A stretch of 14,995 bases of DNA from an uncultured Bacillota bacterium (GTDB taxonomy: Bacteria; Bacillota; Clostridia; Lachnospirales; Lachnospiraceae). The notes under the pieces are model-generated. The model was not told the DNA's origin. It ran no database searches and saw only the letters and a program-made list of their open reading frames with translations. Location: the NCBI GenBank assembly GCA_958352855.1, contig CATWQE010000064.1:1-14995 (forward strand), in the 5' to 3' direction. Both the position numbers and the translations under genes were made by a program. This document shows positions 1 to 5,482 of this stretch, piece after piece. Positions within the stretch are counted from its first letter, which is position 1; every line of letters starts with the position of its first letter.

Positions 1-27
1 TCCATTTAAATCAAGACCAGGAGCGTT

Positions 28-354
28 ATGGGAACTGAGATTCCTCTGGTTCGCTCCCAGCCTTCTTCCGGAGAGCCCACCTATGCCTACTATGGAACAA
101 AGGCATCTCTGGATGAGGCAAGAGCAGCCTTTGAAAAAGTGAAGGAACTGACCATCCGCCTGTCCATGGTGGAAAACTCAGCCTATCGTCTGGCAGTGAA
201 TATCAAAAAGACACAGAAACGCGCCAATGCATTAAAAAACATTACCATTCCAAAGTATGAAGCGCTGACAAAGAGTATTTCCAATGCGCTGGAGGAAAAA
301 GAAAGGGAAGAATTTACCCGTTTGAAGGTCATTAAAAGAATGCAAAGCAATTAA
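28..354 (+). CDS. ntpD: V-type ATP synthase subunit D, C-terminal part (5' part off window and interrupted by an in-frame stop)
   Basis: Subunit D is the long coiled-coil central-shaft subunit that couples the V1 catalytic head to the membrane rotor. The visible 108 residues match the second half of the family: the MGTEIP strand region, then the long C-terminal helix containing VNIKKTQKRANALKN, TIPKYEALTKSI and EEKEREEFTRLKVIKRM, all hallmarks of VatD/NtpD. Full-length members have about 200-215 residues, so about half is missing. The same frame continues left to the window edge except for TAA at 7-9; the codons around it (Ser-Ile-stop-Ile-Lys-Thr-Arg-Ser-Val-Met) still look like family sequence. 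The gene is therefore either a nonsense-mutated subunit D or contains a sequence error. ATG28 has AGGAG four bases upstream, so a C-terminal fragment could be restarted, but I doubt that this is the native start. Family identity is secure; intactness is not. Confidence 0.82.
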   Translation: MGTEIPLVRSQPSSGEPTYAYYGTKASLDEARAAFEKVKELTIRLSMVENSAYRLAVNIKKTQKRANALKNITIPKYEALTKSISNALEEKEREEFTRLKVIKRMQSN

Positions 355-372
355 AAGAGTTGTTGCATGTCA

Positions 373-424
373 AAATATGAGTGCCATTCCAGTTCAGACT
401 GACTGAAATGACACTCATATTTTT
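373..424 (+). terminator. Rho-independent terminator after the V-ATPase subunit D gene, probably bidirectional
   Basis: The left arm AAATATGAGTGCCATT (373-388) pairs with AATGACACTCATATTT (407-422) with one mismatch, and a smaller inner helix TTCAG/CTGAA (393-397/403-407) can form inside the loop. A run of five T follows on the plus strand (420-424). On the minus strand the hairpin ends in ATATTTTG, so it may also stop the converging ABC-permease unit, whose last gene ends at 472. A second weak hairpin, ATCTCT/AGAGAT (441-446/457-462), lies between the two and has no T-run. Confidence 0.8.
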
Positions 425-471
425 CATACTTATTTATGTAATCTCTTTTAGGCTATAGAGATACATTCCAC

Positions 472-1128
472 CTAGATTTTTGCCCGCTGTCTCAGGAAGA
501 AGTGGAGGGAAATCAGATAGGTGACTGCCACAATCAGTGCTACCGCTAGTCCTGCGCCGCCAAGAAGAAAGACGGTGTTCATTTGGAACAGGAAGGTGAA
601 ATCGATGTCAAACAGGATACTGCACAATAAATAAGCAATTACTACCAGAACAACCATTCCTGCATAAAGTGTAGCCGCTACATTTAAACTGGCAGTAAAA
701 CAGGTAATCAGGTTTAAAGATGCAAACAAAATTCCCATGATCCAGGCAAGGAAGAACATCTGCAAATATCCGCCAATAGAATAATCCTGATATAGCATGG
801 CGTGCAAAAGAATATACAGCAGCATCATTGCCACATAATGCAGTTGCTGGATGAAAACAGCCATATATCGGGACAGCACCAGGTTTTTAGAAGAAACCGG
901 ATATAAACTGGCAATCCACAGCCCCTTTTGATTTACATCCATTTCCTTTAGTATCATTGGCATACCACTCATATTTAAAGGCATGACACATAAAAGATAA
1001 GTAATACAGCTATATCGATTTCTCAGAACTAAGAGAAAGAACAGAAAAAACAGAATATCCGTCACATAATTACTTTTTGATGTCCTGCGGTAACAAATAA
1101 GTAAATCTCTGCAAATAAGTCCTCTCAT
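472..1128 (-). CDS. ABC-2 type transporter permease subunit (YtrA-regulated type)
   Basis: This is a 218-residue integral membrane protein, probably the membrane half of the ABC transporter encoded just upstream. It has about six hydrophobic segments: residues near 22-50, around 92-110, near 118-140, a segment containing NLITCFTASLNVAATL, then YAGMVVLVVIAYLLCSILF and FLLGGAGLAVALIVAVTYLISL. The positively charged N-terminus (RDLLICYRR) and the motif around ASLYPVSSKNLVLSRYM resemble small ABC-2 permeases found next to GntR/YtrA regulators. It overlaps the ATPase gene by four bases (ATGA), indicating translational coupling. The substrate cannot be read from the sequence; YtrA-family transporters are often linked to cell-wall-active antibiotics, which is only inference here. 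It is the last gene of the unit. Confidence 0.75.
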   Translation of the reverse strand: MRGLICRDLLICYRRTSKSNYVTDILFFLFFLLVLRNRYSCITYLLCVMPLNMSGMPMILKEMDVNQKGLWIASLYPVSSKNLVLSRYMAVFIQQLHYVAMMLLYILLHAMLYQDYSIGGYLQMFFLAWIMGILFASLNLITCFTASLNVAATLYAGMVVLVVIAYLLCSILFDIDFTFLFQMNTVFLLGGAGLAVALIVAVTYLISLHFFLRQRAKI

Positions 1129-1985
1129 TTTGATTTTACCCCCTTAATCTGAAACAGCATCACATCTTCAATGCTGGCTTTGTCTATGATCAAATCAGAA
1201 AAATGCTTTTTTAGTTCGTAGCGGTTTGGAACCAGAAGCCGGTAAGAAAATTCATTTTTTATATAAGCCTCATAATCTTCTGGAGAAAGAGCTTCAAAGA
1301 AATCCTGACCACAGTGCAAAATCCCATACTGCTCAATTTCTTCCCTGGATTTTACAAATAAAACCTTTCCCTCATGAAGAAAAAGAATATAATCTGCGAT
1401 TTTGTCCAGGTCACTGGTGATATGGGAAGAAATCAGGATACTGTGATTTTCTTCCAGTACGAATTCCTGGAGCAGTTCCAGAATATCTTCTCTCATAACA
1501 GGGTCCAGACCAGAGGTTGCCTCATCTAAAATAAGCAGCTCCGGGTTGTAAGAAAGGGCTATAGCAAAATTTAATTTCACCTGCATGCCTTTGGATAGGT
1601 CTTTTACCTTTTTCTCCTGACTGATTTGAAAGGTTTCCAGATATTGGAAAAACTTTCGGCTATCCCAGTTTTTGTATATTTTTTTCATAATGCAGTCCAT
1701 ATCTTTGCACTTTAAATAAGGATTTTGATTTACTCCGTCCAGAACAACACCCATCTTCTGCTTGATTTCTTCCGCATGCTGGTGATAATTTTCGCCAAAA
1801 AGACGGATGTTTCCCTCATCAATGGAAATTAAATCTGTAATTGCATGAATACAGGTAGACTTTCCGGCACCATTTTCTCCAATCATGCCATAAATCATTC
1901 CTCTGGGAAGACGGAAACTAATATGATCCAAAGTAAAATCCTTGTAACGTTTCGTTACATTGTCCAGTTCTATAATAAATTCCAT
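1125..1985 (-). CDS. ABC transporter ATP-binding protein
   Basis: This is a 286-residue cytoplasmic ATPase that would power the permease encoded downstream. Motifs in order: Walker A GENGAGKST (36-44), signature LSKGM (130-134), Walker B LLILDEA with catalytic Glu155, D-loop SGLDP (158-162) and H-loop His188 in SSHIT. The signature serine and the degenerate Q-loop area (VLDGVNQN) fit the YtrB/EcsA-like exporters of Firmicutes. The C-terminal 80 residues are an accessory extension after the nucleotide-binding fold. I chose the ATG at 1985 rather than the longer open frame beginning at 2021. ATG1985 is preceded by AGGAGG with seven bases spacing and begins MEFIIELDNV, the usual first strand, while the longer version would overlap the regulator gene. 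The gap to that gene is 25 bases, so both share the promoter at 2430-2458. Confidence 0.9.
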   Translation of the reverse strand: MEFIIELDNVTKRYKDFTLDHISFRLPRGMIYGMIGENGAGKSTCIHAITDLISIDEGNIRLFGENYHQHAEEIKQKMGVVLDGVNQNPYLKCKDMDCIMKKIYKNWDSRKFFQYLETFQISQEKKVKDLSKGMQVKLNFAIALSYNPELLILDEATSGLDPVMREDILELLQEFVLEENHSILISSHITSDLDKIADYILFLHEGKVLFVKSREEIEQYGILHCGQDFFEALSPEDYEAYIKNEFSYRLLVPNRYELKKHFSDLIIDKASIEDVMLFQIKGVKSK

Positions 1986-2010
1986 AAAGCTTCCTCCTCT
2001 AGTTGTTATT

Positions 2011-2382
2011 TTACTCTTCATAAAAAAGTGTCACCAGTTTAATTAATTCTTCCAGGGCTAAATCATTTTCCCTGGCAAGTTTCACTGTCTTTTCCAGAGT
2101 TTGTTCAATGATTCTCAGATTTTCCTCCCGGATAAATTCCCGGTTTTGAGCTGCCACAAAGGTTCCTTTCCCGGCTACCGTATCGATAAACCCATCTCTT
2201 TGTAGCTCTTCATAAGCCCGCTGAGCAGTAATCACACTGACATGGAGCTCCTTTGCCAGTTTCCTCATGGATGGTAAGGTATCTCCGCTTTTTAAACTCC
2301 CTTTCATAATCATAGCTTTGATTTGAGAGGTGATTTGTTCATAAATCGGTTCATCACTGCTGTTACTTAATAAAATTTCCAC
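2011..2382 (-). CDS. GntR-family transcriptional regulator, YtrA subfamily
   Basis: This is a 123-residue repressor-type protein. Residues 10-77 form the GntR winged helix: EPIYEQITSQIKAMI (helix 1), GDTLPSMRKLAKELHVS, VITAQRAYEELQRDGFI (recognition helix) and the wing with GKGTFV. The C-terminal tail (80-123) is only a short helical segment, which is typical of the YtrA subfamily and too short for a FadR- or UTRA-type effector domain. The start is GTG at 2382, with AGGAGG seven bases upstream. The ATG two bases earlier is out of frame and stops after five codons. It is the first gene of an operon with an ABC ATPase and permease, and the 12+12 bp inverted repeat over its own promoter suggests autoregulation. 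Confidence 0.92.
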   Translation of the reverse strand: MEILLSNSSDEPIYEQITSQIKAMIMKGSLKSGDTLPSMRKLAKELHVSVITAQRAYEELQRDGFIDTVAGKGTFVAAQNREFIREENLRIIEQTLEKTVKLARENDLALEELIKLVTLFYEE

Positions 2383-2401
2383 ATAGTTTCCTCCTGTTTC
2401 T

Positions 2402-2438
2402 GTATATACTGTACTTATAAGATGTATACAGTATATAC
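2402..2438 (-). promoter_or_regulatory. Probable operator of the GntR/YtrA regulator
   Basis: GTATATACTGTA (2402-2413) and TACAGTATATAC (2427-2438) are exact reverse complements separated by 13 bases. One arm covers the -10 hexamer of the operon promoter and the other lies in the transcribed leader. The YtrA site of Bacillus subtilis is described as two half-sites 13 bp apart, so the geometry fits this subfamily although the bases differ. Binding would block RNA polymerase. Confidence 0.7.
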
Positions 2439-2458
2439 GATAAGTGCAGATGTGTCAA
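2430..2458 (-). promoter_or_regulatory. Sigma-A promoter of the gntR-ABC operon
   Basis: On the minus strand, TTGACA (2458-2453) is followed after 17 bases by TATACT (2435-2430). Both hexamers are at or one base from consensus and the spacing is optimal. Transcription should begin near 2423, giving a leader of about 40 bases before the GTG start. Strength this high suggests that the operon is normally held off by its repressor. Confidence 0.8.
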
Positions 2459-2486
2459 GAAATTTTCAGTGTTATATCAGGGTAAT

Positions 2487-2524
2487 AAAAAAGATGGGCT
2501 AATACGTTAAGGCACAGCCCATCT
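2487..2524 (-). terminator. Rho-independent terminator of the DUF5104 lipoprotein operon
   Basis: On the minus strand, AGATGGGCT (2524-2516) pairs perfectly with AGCCCATCT (2500-2492) across a 15-base loop. The second arm runs directly into a six-T tract (2492-2487). It lies 22 bases after the lipoprotein stop codon and about 30 bases before the next promoter, cleanly separating the two minus-strand operons. Confidence 0.88.
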
Positions 2525-2546
2525 CATCATAATATATAATTATTCA

Positions 2547-3650
2547 TCAATTAAATTCCACAAGCTCCAGACCTGTTTCTGTCTGGAAGGCATCTGCCCA
2601 TGCTTTATCACGATAAAAGACGATACATTCCTGATACCCGTCTCCAGCAAAAAATAATTGCTTTCCATTTCCATATTTCTGGATAATTCTGTTCAATTCG
2701 TTGGCAACATTTAAATCAAACCAGTCATCTACAACCTCTGCCTCCAAAGTAAACTGTTTGTTTTTCCATTCAAAAGTAACCGTCCGCTTTCCTGTTCCTT
2801 TCTCCCAATTTACCTGGCTGGTATCCTCCTGTATGTTTGTAAAATCAAGCTCCTCCTTATCCAAAGAAGCAATCCCTGTTAAAAAATCCGTATACATATT
2901 ATCTACATTGAAAATTTCCACGTCAAAAGTATATACACCGTTTTCATAAGGTGTCCACGTCATATTTTCATAGTCATAGTCTCCATGACCCAATGCGGTT
3001 AGGAAAGCTGCCGCTTTATCAAATATTATTCCTGGTGGCAGTTCTTCATAATCTTGTTCCAGCTTTTCTATCACCTGAGGGGTTATTCCCTGTATATCAT
3101 ATTTGGTGAAAATTTCGGCAAGCTCCTTATAAGTTTTTTCTATCTTCTCTTCTTCCACAAAGATGCCCATCTCTGCATTATCCCACACAAAATCTTCCTT
3201 GTTTACCTCTTCTTCTGTGGCAATTTCAAGTTTGTATAATCCAATATTTTTGGGGTTTTCATCATCTTCGCTATACATATAAAAGTTCATACAATATTGT
3301 TCTTTATCTGTAGATATGAGATACATACCGTTTAATTCTGTTTTCTTTTTACCGTAATCGTTTTCTTGGGAGGATGCACAATCTCCTTCAAAGCTTTTCA
3401 CATTGCCTTTTATATAGTCAAGAAAAGAAACAATTTCTGCATCTAATTCAGGAATATTTTCTCTGCTTTCTTCAGAAAACAGATTTTTAAGTTTTGCTGA
3501 ATCCTGTTGTGTATACGCATCTATAATGTTCTGACACATTTGATCTGCTTCTTCTTGCTCAGAATGAAACCACGTATTGAAATACCTGGCAGAACATCCT
3601 GTTAAACCAAATAGAGCAACTCCCATAAAGAACAGTAAGCCTTTTTTCAT
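2547..3650 (-). CDS. DUF5104-type secreted lipoprotein
   Basis: This 367-residue protein has a type II signal peptide: MKKG, a hydrophobic core (LLFFMGVALFG) and lipobox LTGC with Cys19 as the lipidated residue, so it should be anchored to the outer face of the membrane. The first mature domain (about 33-150, beginning with EEADQMCQNIIDAYTQQDSAKLKNLFS) resembles the NTF2-like fold of DUF5104 lipoproteins. A second acidic alpha/beta region (about 165-365) follows, ending in GDGYQECIVFYRDKAWADAF. No catalytic motif is evident. The start overlaps the upstream membrane-protein gene by four bases (ATGA) and has AAAGGA nine bases upstream. It is the last gene of a three-gene unit and is followed by a strong terminator. 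Its function is unknown; the family name is given from memory. Confidence 0.78.
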   Translation of the reverse strand: MKKGLLFFMGVALFGLTGCSARYFNTWFHSEQEEADQMCQNIIDAYTQQDSAKLKNLFSEESRENIPELDAEIVSFLDYIKGNVKSFEGDCASSQENDYGKKKTELNGMYLISTDKEQYCMNFYMYSEDDENPKNIGLYKLEIATEEEVNKEDFVWDNAEMGIFVEEEKIEKTYKELAEIFTKYDIQGITPQVIEKLEQDYEELPPGIIFDKAAAFLTALGHGDYDYENMTWTPYENGVYTFDVEIFNVDNMYTDFLTGIASLDKEELDFTNIQEDTSQVNWEKGTGKRTVTFEWKNKQFTLEAEVVDDWFDLNVANELNRIIQKYGNGKQLFFAGDGYQECIVFYRDKAWADAFQTETGLELVEFN

Positions 3651-4306
3651 ACACGTATATCCTTTCTTTTATTGTTATCTGTCTTTTCCCATTTTTTAAT
3701 CATAAAATATTTTACCAGATTAAATGCCCCCAGGATACAAAGCAGGGAAATAAAATAAAAGCCAAGACCTGCAAACCTTATGGTGGCTGTATAGCCAGCC
3801 TGGGCGCTCAAGATTTTGGCAGCACTGATTCCAAGTATTGCGAAAACCGTCACACACCAGCCACCTGCCATTTTTTTTGAGGTGGAGGGATTGTATACAT
3901 CTTTTTTTATCAGAGTCAGGGTGAGAAGAATATATAATGCGATAACCAGTAGGTAAAGGAGAACAAGTGCAGCCAGATAACCTGGATAGAATTTTTCTTC
4001 CAGAGTTGTCAGCATAAAGATTGTCCCTGCCCAGCAAAACAGAAGGGAAAATCCCAGGCTTTGTATTCCATAGACCCAGAAAACCTTCTTTCCCGTAACC
4101 TCTGTTTTGGAAAAACTCAAAATAACCATTCCAAGATAAACAAGCACCAGAAAAATTCTTGAAAAAACCGGCGAAGGGGAGGCCTCAGCCAGAAAGAAAA
4201 GACCGAATATAAAAAACAGCATAGCGACATCTAATTTATAAATCTCTTTTGGCTTAATATGCGCTTCTATCCCATATAATAAAAAATTTTTTGTTTGTTC
4301 TGTCAT
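3647..4306 (-). CDS. Six-helix integral membrane protein of unknown function
   Basis: I do not recognise a family for this 219-residue protein. It shows about six hydrophobic segments: near 27-42 (LDVAMLFFIFGLFFLAE), 48-65 (IFLVLVYLGMVILSF), 74-100 (VFWVYGIQSLGFSLLFCWAGTIF), 108-135 (GYLAALVLLYLLVIALYILLTL), 148-165 (GGWCVTVFAILGISAAKIL) and 176-202 (FAGLGFYFISLLCILGAFNLVKYF). The C-terminus is very basic (KKWEKTDNNKRKDIRV), suggesting a cytoplasmic tail. ATG4306 has AAGGA nine bases upstream, and a nearer AGGAG only two bases away would be too close. It sits 36 bases after the upstream gene and overlaps the lipoprotein gene by ATGA, so the two products are likely made together and may interact at the membrane. 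Confidence 0.65.
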   Translation of the reverse strand: MTEQTKNFLLYGIEAHIKPKEIYKLDVAMLFFIFGLFFLAEASPSPVFSRIFLVLVYLGMVILSFSKTEVTGKKVFWVYGIQSLGFSLLFCWAGTIFMLTTLEEKFYPGYLAALVLLYLLVIALYILLTLTLIKKDVYNPSTSKKMAGGWCVTVFAILGISAAKILSAQAGYTATIRFAGLGFYFISLLCILGAFNLVKYFMIKKWEKTDNNKRKDIRV

Positions 4307-4342
4307 TTCTCCTTATCCTTTCTTTCATGATAGACAAAAATA

Positions 4343-4912
4343 TTACAATGTAGGAGTTTGGCCCTCCGGGGAAAACACTGCCATATCCATGTGCATAACC
4401 GGGAACAGAAGCAATGCAAGTTCCATTTCCGGCTTTAACCTTTCAATGGTATAAACAGGAGTTGCAGCCTCTTTTTTGATTCTGGCAACAACTTCATGTC
4501 TCTTGTCTTCAATCGTCCATTCATACTTTTTACATGGGCGAATCACATTAGTATTCCCTTGACAGCAAAAGTAGGTTTTACCATTTGCTACAAAAAAATC
4601 TCTTTCATCCTGATTTTTCCCTAAACCGTAAAAATATGCCTCTCCGATTTCTTCTCCGTCTTTATAGATGCAATAGTTCAGCTTTAAAATAAATGATTTT
4701 ATTGTATTTACAACAGGAATATAATCCAAGATTCTATAATTCCGGTTTACCTGCTTCCACTCCCATACATGCTCGTCAACAACTCTCCATTCAAATCTCT
4801 CTGTTGTAGACTGATAATTTGTATAGCCGGTTAGTCTGGGATTTTCTCTCACATGAAAGGTATATTTGTATTTATTATTTATCTTTTCTTTTTTTCTGAT
4901 TATAGTATACAT
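4343..4912 (-). CDS. Uncharacterised protein, possibly with a tubby/LURP-one-like fold
   Basis: This 189-residue protein has no signal peptide and no clear transmembrane helix, although a hydrophobic stretch (ALLLFPVMHMDMAVF) lies near the C-terminus. It is rich in Tyr, Trp, Lys and Glu and appears mostly beta-stranded. The pattern of W-x-I-x-D followed by alternating strands and a hydrophobic central-helix-like segment near the end is reminiscent of tubby/LURP-one/scramblase-like beta-barrels, but this is weak and unproven. ATG4912 is preceded by GAGGG with seven bases spacing. It is the first gene after the promoter at 4986-5014 and is followed after 36 bases by the six-helix membrane protein and the lipoprotein. 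Its function is unknown. Confidence 0.6.
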   Translation of the reverse strand: MYTIIRKKEKINNKYKYTFHVRENPRLTGYTNYQSTTERFEWRVVDEHVWEWKQVNRNYRILDYIPVVNTIKSFILKLNYCIYKDGEEIGEAYFYGLGKNQDERDFFVANGKTYFCCQGNTNVIRPCKKYEWTIEDKRHEVVARIKKEAATPVYTIERLKPEMELALLLFPVMHMDMAVFSPEGQTPTL

Positions 4913-4985
4913 GTTTTTGCCCTCTTAACTGTGACAAGCACTGCTATTCATTTGAATTGCCTTCCATAGCCTATAACATGAATTC

Positions 4986-5014
4986 ATTATAACATTCGTA
5001 CTGTCCCATGTCAT
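4986..5014 (-). promoter_or_regulatory. Sigma-A promoter of the unknown-trio operon
   Basis: On the minus strand, ATGACA (5014-5009) and TATAAT (4991-4986) are separated by 17 bases: five of six and six of six consensus positions. Transcription would begin near 4979, leaving a leader of about 67 bases before the first gene. Its -35 is only 17 bases from the -35 of the divergent ars promoter. Confidence 0.7.
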
Positions 5015-5031
5015 TCTTTTTTACATTTGAC

Positions 5032-5060
5032 TTGACAAACTTACAGGTATCCTTTATGAT
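5032..5060 (+). promoter_or_regulatory. Sigma-A promoter of the ars operon
   Basis: TTGACA (5032-5037) is followed after 17 bases by TATGAT (5055-5060). The start of transcription falls near 5066-5067, exactly at the left edge of the palindromic operator. A consensus -35 with a near-consensus -10 fits a strong promoter that needs a repressor. Confidence 0.8.
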
Positions 5061-5065
5061 AATAT

Positions 5066-5085
5066 ACATCAAAATATTTTGATGT
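5066..5085 (+). promoter_or_regulatory. ArsR operator O1
   Basis: ACATCAAAATATTTTGATGT is a perfect 20-bp palindrome just downstream of the -10 and immediately before the ribosome-binding site of arsR. The ATCAAA-N-TTTGAT core is typical of ArsR/SmtB-family sites. Binding of the ArsR dimer here would prevent promoter clearance, with release on binding trivalent arsenic or a similar soft metal. Confidence 0.78.
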
Positions 5086-5099
5086 GAGGAGTAATGATA

Positions 5100-5405
5100 A
5101 TGACGGATTTTTCAAAAGACGCAAAAATCTTTAAAGCCCTTTCTGATACCAAAAGGCTTACGATTTTAGACTACTTAAAAAGTGGTGAAAAATGTGCGTG
5201 TGTTCTGATTGAAAACATGAACATAGGACAATCGGCTTTATCTTATCACATGAAGATTCTTTGCGACTCCGGTATTGTTACCGCAAGACAAGAGGGCAAA
5301 TGGACACATTACAGCTTAAGTAAAAGCGGAAGTGAATATGCGTCAAAGCGCTTGCTGGAATTAACTACACCTAATACGGAGGATCAATCAAGCTGCTGTA
5401 AATAA
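5100..5405 (+). CDS. arsR: ArsR-family metalloregulatory repressor
   Basis: This 101-residue winged-helix repressor carries DKRLTILDYLKSGE-type helix packing (written here TKRLTILDYLKSG), the recognition helix SALSYHMKILCDSGIV (about 45-60) and the beta wing RQEGKWTHYSL. Cys32 and Cys34 in KCACVLIE sit where ArsR proteins hold the thiolates that bind As(III) (the ELCVCDL position). Cys55 and a C-terminal Cys99-Cys100 pair are further candidate ligands. I chose ATG5100 (MTDFSK): GAGGAG lies eight bases upstream, whereas the ATG at 5094 would leave only two bases. It is the first gene of an operon with a permease, a thioredoxin-like protein and ArsC. The perfect palindrome at its transcription start implies autorepression. 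The exact inducer cannot be decided from sequence alone. Confidence 0.9.
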   Translation: MTDFSKDAKIFKALSDTKRLTILDYLKSGEKCACVLIENMNIGQSALSYHMKILCDSGIVTARQEGKWTHYSLSKSGSEYASKRLLELTTPNTEDQSSCCK

Positions 5406-5440
5406 AGGTCATCGAAAGGTGGCTTTTATATAACCTTTTC

Positions 5441-5460
5441 ACATCAAAAAAATTTGATAT
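5441..5460 (+). promoter_or_regulatory. Second ArsR-like operator O2
   Basis: ACATCAAAAAAATTTGATAT shares ACATCAAAA and TTTGAT with O1 and is an imperfect palindrome centred 380 bases downstream of it, in the 77-base gap between arsR and the permease gene. It overlaps a possible internal promoter, TTTTCA (5436-5441) and TATACT (5460-5465), 18 bases apart. That start would fall on the ribosome site, so a roadblock or looping role is equally possible. Confidence 0.55.
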
Positions 5461-5482
5461 ATACTATGAAGGAGGGATTTTT

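Noticed and set aside
5..11. TTTAAAT resembling a programmed frameshift slippery heptamer near the subunit D stop codon
   Set aside because: Read as X-XXY-YYZ, neither the zero frame nor the -1 frame it would produce matches the frame of the conserved subunit D sequence, so it cannot rescue translation past the TAA.
1986..2021. Upstream extension of the GntR-linked ABC ATPase (12 extra residues)
   Set aside because: The extension would overlap the regulator gene, is not family-like, and the downstream ATG at 1985 has an ideal AGGAGG site.
3720..4037. 105-residue open frame inside the six-helix membrane protein gene
   Set aside because: It is on the same strand in another frame, has no convincing ribosome site, a composition unlike its neighbours and no family resemblance. 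The hydrophobic frame is the real gene.
5436..5465. Internal promoter TTTTCA-18-TATACT before the permease gene as a firm feature
   Set aside because: Transcription would start on the ribosome-binding site, leaving almost no leader, and the -35 matches at only four positions. It is kept only as a possibility within the second-operator entry.
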